Shown: positions 1 to 9,067 of the stretch, piece after piece | How the letters are laid out: each line of letters opens with the position of its first letter | How positions within the stretch are numbered: position 1 is the first letter of the stretch | Assembly: GCF_900128505.1 (NCBI RefSeq) | Contig: NZ_LT669941.1 | Location: 359,526 to 423,525, forward strand | From: Parabacteroides timonensis | GTDB lineage: Bacteria; Bacteroidota; Bacteroidia; Bacteroidales; Tannerellaceae | Reading direction: 5' to 3' | DNA length: 64,000 nt | Notes under the pieces: generated by a model | The model's input: the letters and a program-made list of their open reading frames with translations, nothing else | Database searches by the model: none | What the model was told of the DNA's origin: nothing | Translations under genes and position numbers: made by a program

Positions 1-485
1 ACATTTTTTTATTATACAATAATATATAGATTTAAGTTGTTGATTATGTTAGCTCAATAAATACATACAGAGCCTTGATAAAAAACAAGGTATAATCTAA
101 GTATCTTTTAGTTGGAATATGATCCGGAAATTGATACTTAATCTATCGGTAAATTAGCATATCCTCTCCTGGAATAGCCGATAAAATAACTTTACCGAGG
201 ACTTAATATTTTATATAACAATGCAAACATAAGTAAAAATTATAAATTAAACAAGCCTTATAAGAAATAATTTGATATTATTATCGATTGAATAATATCA
301 CTTCATAACATTTCTCCTAACCATACGCCTCTAATGAAACTTCTCCATCGGTGTGAATATATATTAAAAGCTATTCATTATTAAGGCTTACTTCTTAACG
401 ATAGACATAGTTCTTCTAAGACTATGTCTGCGAGATAAGAAATGGTATAAATATTAAGTTAATCTGAATTAAAACAAGTGTGTCT
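1..485. other. AT-rich intergenic region before the first susC
   Basis: No convincing gene is visible in this stretch. It is AT-rich and ends in the leader of the SusC-like gene. The only clear structure is a hairpin at 403-429. No perfect TAnnTTTG promoter box in a sensible position was found; TAACTTTA at 187-194 is one base off. Confidence 0.5.
403..429 (+). promoter_or_regulatory. Hairpin in the leader of the SusC-like gene
   Basis: AGACATAGT (403-411) pairs with ACTATGTCT (421-429), a perfect 9-bp stem with a 9-nt loop. It lies 57 bases before the chosen ATG at 486 and has no T-run after it, so a leader regulatory structure or mRNA stabiliser is likelier than a terminator. The role is inferred. 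Confidence 0.4.
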
Positions 486-3400
486 ATGAAGAAGCGATTT
501 ACAATTACTATGCTATTCTTCTTTGCTAGTATAAGCATAGTGCTGGCCCAGACAGTAAAGGTAACCGGAACGGTGACCTCGGGCGATGACGGAGAACCGA
601 TTATCGGTGCTACTATCCTGGTAAAAGGAACAAGTATCGGAACTATCACCGATCTGGACGGAAATTTCTCCCTCGATGTTCCTGAGAAAAACAAAATCTT
701 GCAAGTCTCCTATGTCGGCATGACAATGCAGGAGATCGCTGTAAAACCTCACGTAACGGTTGTTCTTCAATCGGATGTGAAACACCTTGAAGAAGTTGTC
801 GTAACGGCAATGGGGTTGAACCGTGAAAAAAAATCACTGGGTTATGCTATTCAAGAAGTGAAAGCGGACGAACTGACGAAGGCCGGTGGTGCCAACCTGA
901 CCAGTTCGTTGACCGGTAAGGTGGCCGGTGTACAGATCAACCAGTTCGGTGGTACGGTGGGAGCCTCTTCGCGTATCTCTGTGCGTGGAAACTCTTCGTT
1001 GGCTAACGACCAGCAGCCGCTTATCGTTGTGGACGGTATTCCTATTTCCAACGATACGCAACGTACGGGCGATAACTATTATAAAGGGGTCGACTACGGG
1101 TCGGGGCTGAATGATATTAACCCGGAAGATATAGAGTCTATTTCCGTATTGAAAGGAGGTTCGGCTGCCCTGTACGGTATGCGTGCCGGTAACGGGGTTA
1201 TCCTGATTACGACCAAATCCGGCAAAAGCGGCAATGGTGTGTCTGTTTCTTATGATATGAACGTGACAATGGACTTTGCTGCCAACCTGCCTAAGTTGCA
1301 AAATTCTTATGGCCAGGGACATGACGGTGATGAATACCACTGGAAAAACGGCCCGTATTCTAACCTGAGTTATCAGGACTATGCAACTCGATATGGTTTT
1401 GACTATTCAAAAAACGTAAATACAGATTATGATGAATCATGGGGGCCTCGTTTGGATGCAGGGCTGAAAATTAGCCAGTACGACAGTAACGGGGAATATA
1501 CCGATTGGGTATCCCACCCTAACAATGTAAAAGATTTTTTCCAGACTGGCCTTTCTATGAACCACATGATTTCTGTACAAGCAAAAGGCGAAAAAGTAAC
1601 TACACGCGCCTCCCTTTCTTATCGCGACCAAAAAGGAACTGTGCCCAATACCGACCAGAAGAAATATTCCGGCCAGGTAAATACGGATATGAAGTTGAAT
1701 AAATATATCTCCTTTAACCTTTCTGCCAGTTATACCCGCACACAGAGTGATAACCTGATCGGACAGGGATACGGTAGTAATAACCCGATCAACTCGCTGG
1801 TAGCATGGACCGGTCGCCAGATCAACATGCAAACCTTGAAAGATAATTGGGATCAACGGGATGCCAATGGCGATTATACTTATTACAACTGGATTGATGC
1901 CTACCATATGAACCCGTATTTTACTGTGAATGTAAATACGAACAGTCTCCAGCGTGACCGTATCTTCGGTAAGTCTTCATTGTTTTATCAACCATTCGAC
2001 TGGTTGAAGTTTGAAGGACGTATCGGTATGGATTACTATAATATGCAGACATTCGAACGTCATTATATCGACCGTGGCGACTGGCCTGACGGTGCATTCT
2101 ACCAGCAGGCCACTAAGAACACAGAGTTGAATGCAGACTTTCTTGCAACGATAAACAAGACATTCGGCGATTTTAATCTGAGTGGTGTAATAGGGGCCAA
2201 TTATCGCGATCTTAGTTGGGAGACTAGCAAAATCGGTGCGGACGCATTAACCGTGCGCGGTGTTTATACAATGGCTAATACGAAAGGTACTGCCGTTGCT
2301 ACAATGGATCATAGCCATATCCGTTCGAACTCTGTCTATGCGAATGCTTCAGTGGGATGGAGGAGCCAGTTATATCTGGATGCCAGTGCGCGTAATGACT
2401 GGAGTTCTACCATACACGATTCTTTCTTCTATCCTTCGGTAAGTTTGAGTTGGATCCCGACTGCATCTTTCGAAAACCTGCAAAATGATATTCTTACATT
2501 CTGGAAACTGCGCGGAGGTATTGCACAGATCGGTTCGGCTACGTCTGCTTATCGTAATAGTTACTACTATTATGCTGAATCATCTTCTTACAATGGCGTG
2601 TCACAGATGTATAAGAGTTACACATATCCTAATTACGACCTGAAACCGGAAAGTATTACGACCTGGGAAGTAGGTACCGAAGTCGGCTTGTTCGATGATC
2701 GTTTGCATTTCGACTTGGCTTACTATCAGAAACGGACCAAAGACCAGATCCTGTCGGTTTCAACTTCCAATGTAGTCGGATTTTCTTCTATGCTGGTAAA
2801 TGCCGGACGAATAGATAATAAAGGTATCGAACTCCAGGTAAGAGGGGATATTTTCCGCAGTAAAGATGATGGCTTTAACTGGTCGACCACATTGAATTTT
2901 GCAAAAGACAGAAGCAAGGTCGTGGAACTTTACAATGACCCGGAAACTGGTAAGCCTTTACTTGAATCTTATGGTATGGGTTGGACATGGGGTATCGATA
3001 CACAGGCACGTGTCGGCGAAAAATGGGGAGCCCTGGTGGGTGAAGGATATGCCCGCGTAAGCGAAGAGGATGTTACTGCCGGTAACGCTACTGCCGACCA
3101 GATCGGTGCGATCAAATTATATGCAAACGGAACTCCGCAGAAAGATGCTTCGAAAGTAATTGGGAATGTTACGCCCGACTTCTTGATGGGATGGCGTCAT
3201 GACTTCACCTACAAGAATTTCGGTTTCGGCTTCCTGCTTGATTTACGTATCGGTGGTGATATCTGGTCACAAAGTATGAATCACTCTTATCAAACTGGTG
3301 TAGCCGCTGTGACAGCCGAGAACGGTATTCGTGAACGGGCTATCGTCGCTGGTAAAGATGTAATGACGAACGAACGTTTCGTTATACCTGATGCAAGTGG

Positions 3401-3743
3401 CAAATATATGGAAAACAATTTTGAAACCGATGCATATACCTGGTTCAATTCGAACGGTTGTGCTGAAACGTATGTGTTCGACGGTTCTTTCCTGAAATTA
3501 CGCGAAGCATATATCTCTTATGACGTGCCTAAATCGTTCCTGAAGAAAACCAGATATTTCAGCCGTGCAACGGTTTCCCTGATCGGGACAAATCTGGCTT
3601 TGCTGTGGGTACATTCTTCCAATACATTGCGTCTTGATCCGGAAACGGGTGGTGTGTCCAGTGATAGCCGTGGTGTAGGTTTCGAACAGGCCTCTACTCC
3701 GAATTCACGTAGTATAGGTTTTAAATTAGGTCTGACATTTTAA
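486..3743 (+). CDS. SusC/RagA-family TonB-dependent outer-membrane transporter
   Basis: This is the outer-membrane half of a SusC/SusD nutrient importer, which takes up oligosaccharides or peptides with energy from TonB. The 1085-residue product has a signal peptide ending near VLAQ (about residue 21), a carboxypeptidase-regulatory-like domain at about 25-100 (GTVTSGDDGEPIIGATI), a plug domain at about 120-240 with the family signature ESISVLKGGSAALYG, and a long beta-barrel ending in an aromatic residue (LTF). An in-frame GTG lies at 480, but ATG at 486 directly starts the MKKR signal peptide and is preferred. A SusD-like gene follows after 19 bases, so the two are co-transcribed. The substrate cannot be read from sequence, and no glycoside hydrolase or dedicated regulator is adjacent. 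Confidence 0.95.
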   Translation: MKKRFTITMLFFFASISIVLAQTVKVTGTVTSGDDGEPIIGATILVKGTSIGTITDLDGNFSLDVPEKNKILQVSYVGMTMQEIAVKPHVTVVLQSDVKHLEEVVVTAMGLNREKKSLGYAIQEVKADELTKAGGANLTSSLTGKVAGVQINQFGGTVGASSRISVRGNSSLANDQQPLIVVDGIPISNDTQRTGDNYYKGVDYGSGLNDINPEDIESISVLKGGSAALYGMRAGNGVILITTKSGKSGNGVSVSYDMNVTMDFAANLPKLQNSYGQGHDGDEYHWKNGPYSNLSYQDYATRYGFDYSKNVNTDYDESWGPRLDAGLKISQYDSNGEYTDWVSHPNNVKDFFQTGLSMNHMISVQAKGEKVTTRASLSYRDQKGTVPNTDQKKYSGQVNTDMKLNKYISFNLSASYTRTQSDNLIGQGYGSNNPINSLVAWTGRQINMQTLKDNWDQRDANGDYTYYNWIDAYHMNPYFTVNVNTNSLQRDRIFGKSSLFYQPFDWLKFEGRIGMDYYNMQTFERHYIDRGDWPDGAFYQQATKNTELNADFLATINKTFGDFNLSGVIGANYRDLSWETSKIGADALTVRGVYTMANTKGTAVATMDHSHIRSNSVYANASVGWRSQLYLDASARNDWSSTIHDSFFYPSVSLSWIPTASFENLQNDILTFWKLRGGIAQIGSATSAYRNSYYYYAESSSYNGVSQMYKSYTYPNYDLKPESITTWEVGTEVGLFDDRLHFDLAYYQKRTKDQILSVSTSNVVGFSSMLVNAGRIDNKGIELQVRGDIFRSKDDGFNWSTTLNFAKDRSKVVELYNDPETGKPLLESYGMGWTWGIDTQARVGEKWGALVGEGYARVSEEDVTAGNATADQIGAIKLYANGTPQKDASKVIGNVTPDFLMGWRHDFTYKNFGFGFLLDLRIGGDIWSQSMNHSYQTGVAAVTAENGIRERAIVAGKDVMTNERFVIPDASGKYMENNFETDAYTWFNSNGCAETYVFDGSFLKLREAYISYDVPKSFLKKTRYFSRATVSLIGTNLALLWVHSSNTLRLDPETGGVSSDSRGVGFEQASTPNSRSIGFKLGLTF

Positions 3744-3762
3744 CTGAATAATAAATAGGGTT

Positions 3763-5259
3763 ATGAAGAATAAATATAAAATATGGGCACTCTCGGTTGC
3801 GATGATTGCCACAGGATGTACAAGTTCGTTTGATGAAATCAATACCGACCCGGATGCTTACACCAAAGTGCCGTTCACTAATGTGCTGGGGAACATGATT
3901 CGCAAGACGGCGGATCAGTATGGAGGTGATCTGGATATAGCCCAGTGGGCCGGTTATGTTTCTGAAATAAAATATTTGAACGATTATAGCGGTTATATTC
4001 CTTCCAACAATACGTACGGTAACCGCTGGTACCAATCGTATTATGGGCATGTACAGTTGCAGGATATCCTGGATCAGACAGAAGAGGCCCAGGAAGAAAA
4101 TAAGAACATGCGCAATGTGTGTATTACATTACAAAACTACCTGATGTTTATGTGTACCGATTGTTTTGGCGATATTCCTTATTCGGAGGCATTCAAAGGT
4201 GCTCCGGAGGCCGGAAGCGTACTGAAGACTCCTTATGATGCACAGTCGGAAATTTATCCGCAGATATTGGCAAACCTGAAAACGGCCGCCGATAGTTGGG
4301 CTACCGGATTGGGTTCCGACGATCTGGGGGAGGGTGACTTTCTATTTAAAAAGGATGTAACCAAATGGCAGAAGTTCTGTAATTCATTGCGTTTGCGTGT
4401 AGCAATGCGTATTTCAGGGGTATATCCTGAATCGCAAGCTGTTGTTGAAGAAATATTCGGTAATCCGACAGCCTATCCTTATATTACGGAATGTGCAGAT
4501 AATGCTTATTTCTGGTGGCAGGGTTCAGGTGATTATTTTGAACGTTATTACAATAACTTCCGTACACGTGATGACGATGGTATGTCGGAAATTTTTATCG
4601 ACCATCTGAAGATGAAGGAAGACCCTCGTATTGCTACATTTGCGAAGCCGGCAAAATCTGACGGTGAATACCGTGGTTTTGAAAATGGTGCGAAAAACGA
4701 TCCAGTATCGGTGGATGCTATCTCCCGTATGGGGGCTAAGTATCGTGAAGATCCGGCAGGTTTCTCTCCGTTCTACCGTGCTTGTGAAAACTATTTCATC
4801 ATGGCTGAAGCTGCATTAAAAGGTTGGAAAGTCCCGATGACTGCTGCCGATGCTTATGAAAAGGCTGTTCGTCTTTCTATGGAAGATAACGATATCGATA
4901 CTGCTGCTGCCGATGCTTATCTGGCAGGAAAAGGAAAATGGGACGGTTCGTACGAATGTCTGTATTTCGAATGGTGGGTAGCTTTGTTCAAGCAGAATAT
5001 CGAAGCCTGGTCACTGTATCGCCGTACAGGCTATCCGACCTATATCCATACAGCGGTGGCTGCGGATGGCGTTACGCCTCAGTATCCGGGTGCACGTTCT
5101 GCTTATAAAGGGATTCACAATGATGTGCCTTTCCGGTTCCCGTATCCGCAGAACCAGTATCTGTATAACGAAGCGAATGTAACTACTGCTGCAACAGGTA
5201 TCCAGGATTATGTCTGGGGTAAACAGATGTGGTGGGATACCCGCACCGGCGTCAACTGA
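3763..5259 (+). CDS. SusD/RagB-family nutrient-binding lipoprotein
   Basis: This is the surface lipoprotein partner of the preceding SusC-like barrel and forms the lid that captures substrate. It has 498 residues with a lipoprotein signal ending ATGC at about residue 19, followed by SSFDEINTDPDAY, typical of the shorter SusD-like branch (SusD/RagB_2 type). Internal helical repeats include the conserved YFIMAEAAL stretch. It begins 19 bases after the susC-like stop, so it is the second gene of the operon. A hairpin terminator follows at 5371-5409. The assignment is firm; the ligand is unknown. Confidence 0.93.
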   Translation: MKNKYKIWALSVAMIATGCTSSFDEINTDPDAYTKVPFTNVLGNMIRKTADQYGGDLDIAQWAGYVSEIKYLNDYSGYIPSNNTYGNRWYQSYYGHVQLQDILDQTEEAQEENKNMRNVCITLQNYLMFMCTDCFGDIPYSEAFKGAPEAGSVLKTPYDAQSEIYPQILANLKTAADSWATGLGSDDLGEGDFLFKKDVTKWQKFCNSLRLRVAMRISGVYPESQAVVEEIFGNPTAYPYITECADNAYFWWQGSGDYFERYYNNFRTRDDDGMSEIFIDHLKMKEDPRIATFAKPAKSDGEYRGFENGAKNDPVSVDAISRMGAKYREDPAGFSPFYRACENYFIMAEAALKGWKVPMTAADAYEKAVRLSMEDNDIDTAAADAYLAGKGKWDGSYECLYFEWWVALFKQNIEAWSLYRRTGYPTYIHTAVAADGVTPQYPGARSAYKGIHNDVPFRFPYPQNQYLYNEANVTTAATGIQDYVWGKQMWWDTRTGVN

Positions 5260-5370
5260 TAAACTCACTTTTTTATTTAATCATACATTATTAAAATCAA
5301 CGAGTAGGTTTGTTAATTAAACCTTTGAAGCCAAAACCTGAAAGAACCTAAACAAGACACATTATTTTAA

Positions 5371-5409
5371 AACCAGGATGGACAGGGATGTTCGTCCTGG
5401 TTGATTTTT
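5371..5409 (+). terminator. Hairpin terminator after the SusC/SusD pair
   Basis: AACCAGGA and TCCTGGTT pair around a loop of about 19 bases and are followed by GATTTTTC. The position between the SusD-like gene and the next gene fits the end of that operon. Confidence 0.6.
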
Positions 5410-5431
5410 CTAACCTTAAAAGAATTTGCTT

Positions 5432-6325
5432 ATGAAAAGTACTTGCCGTGTAATATATTTCATATCCTTTTTAGCAGTATTGAGCTGTGAGAGTCAGTTT
5501 ATTGATGAAGAGAATAAGCTGCAACAAGAAAACATAGAGGCTCTAACCAAATCTGTCCCGGTCGTTTGTGTCGACCTTTATGTTCGATGGGATGATTCTG
5601 ACATATATCTCGGAACTGCTTGCAGCGGCGTTGTTGGAGGTGGAGGCAGTGGCTCTATAACAGGAGGGTATGATCCGGATGATATAATAGAGTCGCCTTC
5701 TTATACACCGGGAGGTATTCCTGATTTACCTAACACAGGCGGTGGGGGAAGCAGTGGCGGTGGAACTACTCATTATAACCCTTCTACGGGTAAACAAGAG
5801 TATGTCTTTACTAATTTGAAGCAAATATATGATATAGGTTCTACGTTGGATATACAACAAAAGTCACGTTTGGATAAAATAATTAATAGTTTCAAAAGTA
5901 CTCCTACAGGATCGTCGGTGTTAAATTATATGGTTTCACAAAAGGTAAAGATTAAATTTTATAGTGATCCTTTTTCGGAGCATATAGCACATTATGAAAC
6001 TAGTGATAAATCAATAATAGTTAGAAATTTTGATAGTGTTACTATACAGCAAATGATAGAGGAGTTGTTACATGCTGTTCAACATCAATGTTTTTATGGA
6101 AAAGATATGGTTGATAAATATAGAAATTTTGAATTTGAGGTGAAAGTCTATTTTGATTTAGCAGGAATAGCAGATGGAGTGGGTTATAATCTCTTTCCTG
6201 TAGCAACTGATAGTAGAGCTGTATTTGTAAATGAATACACGCCTTGGATAGATGATATTTATTATAATAGATATGGCCAATTCAAAGATGTTTGGGGATT
6301 CAATAGGCTAGGGAAGATTTGGTAG
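5432..6325 (+). CDS. Secreted lipoprotein with EELLHAVQH motif, ended by an in-frame TAG
   Basis: I do not recognise a named family. The 297-residue product starts at ATG 5432 with a lipoprotein signal (FLAVLSC, Cys about residue 19). A Gly/Ser/Thr/Pro-rich linker occupies about residues 65-115, and a folded domain follows with IEELLHAVQHQCF at about residue 210. EExxHAxQH resembles zincin-like metallopeptidase helices but is not a canonical HExxH, so peptidase activity is only a possibility. The TAG at 6323-6325 appears to interrupt the gene, because 31 more sensible codons follow in the same frame up to TAA at 6419. Two small paralogous secreted proteins lie just downstream, suggesting one accessory unit. 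AT-rich codon use differs from the flanking genes. Confidence 0.7.
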   Translation: MKSTCRVIYFISFLAVLSCESQFIDEENKLQQENIEALTKSVPVVCVDLYVRWDDSDIYLGTACSGVVGGGGSGSITGGYDPDDIIESPSYTPGGIPDLPNTGGGGSSGGGTTHYNPSTGKQEYVFTNLKQIYDIGSTLDIQQKSRLDKIINSFKSTPTGSSVLNYMVSQKVKIKFYSDPFSEHIAHYETSDKSIIVRNFDSVTIQQMIEELLHAVQHQCFYGKDMVDKYRNFEFEVKVYFDLAGIADGVGYNLFPVATDSRAVFVNEYTPWIDDIYYNRYGQFKDVWGFNRLGKIW

Positions 6326-6421
6326 GGGTATCCTGGCGATTATTTAGACAATTTTGAACCATTATTATTATTGCATTTTTTCAGAAAGCCAGTACCTCCC
6401 ATGCCTCCTATAGGATATTAA
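6326..6421 (+). other. In-frame coding extension after the TAG of the preceding gene
   Basis: Reading on in the frame of the upstream lipoprotein gives GYPGDYLDNFEPLLLL, then HFFRKPVPPMPPIGY and TAA at 6419-6421. The composition and acceptable codons look like a natural C-terminus, so the TAG is probably a recent nonsense change (for example from CAG) or a strain-specific truncation. Stop-codon readthrough cannot be excluded. Confidence 0.5.
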
Positions 6422-6441
6422 CATTTTAAATATTTATGTTT

Positions 6442-6948
6442 ATGAGAACGATTGTTTTGTTTTTGTTGGTTAATTTATACTGCATTTCTATTCGATCACA
6501 AGAGTTTACTATGTTCGATGAAAGTTTCTCACATGGTAGAATTGTGTTAACTCCGAAAGATAAAATTAAACCGAATTACGAAGGTAATCGGGAATATTAT
6601 TTTAGTGATGCTATTGGTCTGGTAAAGGAACTTTCTATTGAGTTTTTTCGAATATTTGAACCTTTAGAAGATGAAGAACGGATGGTAATGATGCAGGTTC
6701 TTCTTACGATTAATTTTTCGAAAGAATTTAAAACAGATTATTATGAGGTTCAGTTTCCTGAAAAATATCGAGGTTTTATGATCGAAAAAGAAAAATCTAT
6801 TTATAAGTGGGTATGTACTTATAATAACATAATGAAGTATAAGAAATATTTTGATTTTGATGAAACTTTTGTTGGTGGAATATATTCTATTGGAGTTCGT
6901 TCTTTCTATAGGCATGGAACCGATAAGTTAGATAGACGAATTCCTTGA
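6442..6948 (+). CDS. Small secreted protein, paralogue of the next gene
   Basis: Unrecognised family. The product has about 168 residues with a signal peptide (MRTIVLFLLVNLYCISIRSQ). ATG 6442 is chosen over ATG 6436, which is two codons upstream. The mature part shares a pattern with the next protein: FMD-like start, IVLTPKDK, FFRIFEP followed by an acidic segment, YYEVQFPEKYR, and a C-terminal RSFYRHGTDKL. The two genes are therefore a tandem duplication. It follows the interrupted lipoprotein gene by about 20 bases from that gene's extended end, so co-transcription is likely. Function is unknown; a protective or accessory partner of the lipoprotein is speculation. Confidence 0.65.
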   Translation: MRTIVLFLLVNLYCISIRSQEFTMFDESFSHGRIVLTPKDKIKPNYEGNREYYFSDAIGLVKELSIEFFRIFEPLEDEERMVMMQVLLTINFSKEFKTDYYEVQFPEKYRGFMIEKEKSIYKWVCTYNNIMKYKKYFDFDETFVGGIYSIGVRSFYRHGTDKLDRRIP

Positions 6949-6985
6949 ATCGGGATCTCGTTGTTATATATTGAATTAGGGTATC

Positions 6986-7516
6986 ATGATAAGAATAAAT
7001 ATTATTACTTTAATAATGCTTTTTAGCATTTTCGCGTGTAAAGCTCAAGATTTCCATCTGGTTGATGAAAAAGTATCGGGAAACACTATTTTTCTTACTC
7101 CGAAAGGAAAATCAATGCCTGTTCTGAAAGCGGAGGGGCATACGTGGGGATTTGAGTATCCCTTTAAGATTGAGAATGTAAGAAATAAAGCTGTTGTTTT
7201 TTTTAGGATATTTGAACCGTTAACATCTTCGGAACGTGACATATTGAGAAGAGTGTATGCGGAGATCATCTTTACAAACGAGCTAAAGATGAGTTATTAC
7301 AACATTGCTATCCCTAAAGAATATCGTGATTTTTTTCTTGCTAGGGAGCAAAAGTTAGTTCAGTGGGTTGTAGAATCTTTTTCTGATATGTCAAAGGACC
7401 GGAAGGAGTTTAATATAGTGAATCCTGATACATTTGAAGGAAGCAGTTTTATGGTACATATACGCGGTTTTTATATACATGCAAGCGACTTGCTTCCGGT
7501 GACCGGGAGTAGATAG
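6986..7516 (+). CDS. Small secreted protein, paralogue of the previous gene
   Basis: The 176-residue product has a signal or lipoprotein-like leader (LFSIFACKAQ). It aligns by eye with the preceding protein: DFHLVDEKVSGNTIFLTPKGK, VVFFRIFEPLTSSERDIL, YYNIAIPKEYRDFFL and IRGFYIHASDLL match FTMFDESFSHG, FFRIFEP, YYEVQFPEKYRGFM and VRSFYRHGTDKL. The similarity spans the whole mature protein, so this is a duplicated gene with divergence. A hairpin terminator follows at 7534-7566. No enzymatic motif is evident, and I cannot assign a function. Confidence 0.65.
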   Translation: MIRINIITLIMLFSIFACKAQDFHLVDEKVSGNTIFLTPKGKSMPVLKAEGHTWGFEYPFKIENVRNKAVVFFRIFEPLTSSERDILRRVYAEIIFTNELKMSYYNIAIPKEYRDFFLAREQKLVQWVVESFSDMSKDRKEFNIVNPDTFEGSSFMVHIRGFYIHASDLLPVTGSR

Positions 7517-7711
7517 AACTCCGTAGTGAGAAAGTGCGGAACCTGATCGGTCAGATTCCGCCTTTTCTTGTTCAATGGGAAGTGTTAACATATTTAATCT
7601 CTCTCCATTGATAATTATACGTTCGCTAGCTTGTCCGGTAGCAGACGCGTAAGTGGGGGTAAATAGTAGGCAGAACGTAATTAATAAATGTAGAATGACT
7701 TTCGTTTTCAT
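7391..7711 (-). pseudogene. Remnant of a secreted-protein gene (N-terminal part only)
   Basis: The first 45 or so residues look real: a signal peptide (MKTKVILHLLITFCLLF, cleaved after YASA) followed by ERIIINGERLNMLTLPIEQ. That pattern resembles the start of small secreted Bacteroidales proteins. The similarity ends near 7566, exactly where the oppositely oriented terminator starts, and the remaining codons are antisense to the end of the previous gene. A perfect promoter box lies upstream (7738-7745, minus strand). I read it as a 5' gene fragment left by a deletion, although a short real peptide is possible. Confidence 0.45.
7534..7566 (+). terminator. Hairpin terminator after the small paralogue pair
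   Basis: GCGGAA-CCTGA and TCAG-ATTCCGC form a stem around TCGG, followed by CTTTTCTT. It lies 18 bases after the stop of the second paralogue. Confidence 0.65.
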
Positions 7712-7737
7712 GGCCCCGATAGTTTAAATGTCTTTCC

Positions 7738-7745
7738 CAAAGATA
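7738..7745 (-). promoter_or_regulatory. Bacteroidales-type -7 box for the remnant gene
   Basis: The minus strand reads TATCTTTG, a perfect TAnnTTTG match, 27 bases before the remnant's ATG at 7711. No clear -33 TTG was seen. It suggests that the remnant is still transcribed. Confidence 0.5.
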
Positions 7746-7752
7746 GGTAAAT

Positions 7753-8928
7753 TTATTTACTATCGACCGGTTTCTCTGTATATTTCAACTGTAAATAGAG
7801 GAACAAGGCTCCCGGAACCAGGATAATCGCAGCCGATGCCAGTAAAGCGATCCGGAGTGAATACATATCGTTCAACCAGCCGATGAACGGAGCGATGGCA
7901 GCAAACATCAGGCGGATGATGAAGTTGCGGATGGAGAGGACGGTGGCACGCATCTCCGAGAAAGTCATCTGGTTGATATATCCTTTTAATATAGGTGTGG
8001 CGAATCCCCTGAAGATATAGAATATAAAGAGGATGAACAAGCCGGCATAGGTCAGGTTGAAGGCCAACGCAATATAGCCCCCTACGACAAAGAACAAGAT
8101 CAGTATCCCCATCTTTTTAGGGCCGAAATAACTGTCTACCCGATCCGAGTAAAGGGCGGCGATACCGACGGTCAGGTTAAGTACCGTCCAGATCACTCCG
8201 AACCAGGAGGTAGGTGTTTTCATATACATCAGGTAGGGTTGTACGAACCAGGCCATTGTCAAGGTGGCAGCTCCGATTATTCCCGAAAACATGATGTTAT
8301 AGCATAACTGGCGGTTGGTGATAAGCGAATATTTGATGATCCGCACAATCTCGCTTACCGGGCTTTGTATTTTGCTTTTTATCTTCAACTCCTGCAGGGC
8401 AAAGGCGGCAGGGATACCACTGAAAGCGATCACAGCCTGTGCGTAGAAGGGATAACGGAGGGAATAGGCAGCCAATAGTCCGCCGAAGATTCCGGCAATG
8501 GCTTCGGCAAAATTGCCGATCATGGTGATACGCCCTTCATAACGCAGGTAAAGATTTTCTTTTTTGTACTGGACGGTCGTGTCGTACAGTAGGGCGGAGT
8601 CGGCCCCGTTGACAAGCGTCTGCCCCGTTCCCAGCAGGATTTCCGCAATGACGAAAGCAGCAAAGGTGGAGGTGAAGGAATAGCACAAATAACCGAAGAA
8701 GAAAAGGATACATCCCAATATCAGACATTTGCGACGTCCCCAAACGTCTGCCAGATAGCCCGAAGGTATCTCCAGCGCTACGGCGGCTATGGAATAAACA
8801 CTTTTCAGGATAAAGACATCCTGCAACCCCAGCCCATGGTCTTCATAGAAGAGCACGATGATCGGCATGACCAGGGTAAACCATTTGGATAACTTAATAA
8901 TGTAGAGTGCAAGTATATTCCGTTTCAT
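7753..8928 (-). CDS. Major facilitator superfamily transporter
   Basis: This is an inner-membrane proton-coupled transporter of the MFS type; the substrate is unknown. The 391-residue product has about 12 hydrophobic segments and the conserved loop 2-3 motif GYLADVWGRRK at about residues 50-60. A longer reading from 8958 is possible, but ATG 8928 is preferred because a perfect -7 box (8956-8963) lies over the upstream start and would place transcription initiation downstream of it. The gene stands alone and is divergent from the phenylacetate-CoA ligase gene. Drug, sugar or small-molecule efflux are all compatible. Confidence 0.85.
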   Translation of the reverse strand: MKRNILALYIIKLSKWFTLVMPIIVLFYEDHGLGLQDVFILKSVYSIAAVALEIPSGYLADVWGRRKCLILGCILFFFGYLCYSFTSTFAAFVIAEILLGTGQTLVNGADSALLYDTTVQYKKENLYLRYEGRITMIGNFAEAIAGIFGGLLAAYSLRYPFYAQAVIAFSGIPAAFALQELKIKSKIQSPVSEIVRIIKYSLITNRQLCYNIMFSGIIGAATLTMAWFVQPYLMYMKTPTSWFGVIWTVLNLTVGIAALYSDRVDSYFGPKKMGILILFFVVGGYIALAFNLTYAGLFILFIFYIFRGFATPILKGYINQMTFSEMRATVLSIRNFIIRLMFAAIAPFIGWLNDMYSLRIALLASAAIILVPGALFLYLQLKYTEKPVDSK

Positions 8929-8955
8929 TTGGCTGTTTCTTTTCTTATCGCACCG

Positions 8956-8963
8956 CAAAGATA
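8956..8963 (-). promoter_or_regulatory. -7 box for the MFS transporter gene
   Basis: The minus strand reads TATCTTTG (perfect TAnnTTTG), about 28 bases before ATG 8928. It rules against translation starting at 8958. A -33 element is not obvious. Confidence 0.6.
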
Positions 8964-9013
8964 CAATGTTTTGATTTACCCTTATTATTTATTGCCAGTT
9001 AGTAAAAAAGTTC

Positions 9014-9021
9014 TTACTTTG
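9014..9021 (+). promoter_or_regulatory. Promoter of the phenylacetate-CoA ligase operon
   Basis: TTACTTTG at 9014-9021 matches TAnnTTTG in 7 of 8 positions. TTG at 8992-8994 lies exactly 19 bases upstream, the expected -33 spacing. The predicted leader is about 40 bases to ATG 9068. Confidence 0.6.
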
Positions 9022-9067
9022 CGACAGATTTAGACTACTAACATTTAAAAGATAACAAACTGATACC

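Noticed and set aside
480..485. GTG start for the first SusC
   Set aside because: ATG 486 starts the normal MKKR signal peptide two codons later.
8929..8958. N-terminal extension of the MFS transporter
   Set aside because: It overlaps the perfect -7 promoter box, so it would lie upstream of the transcription start.
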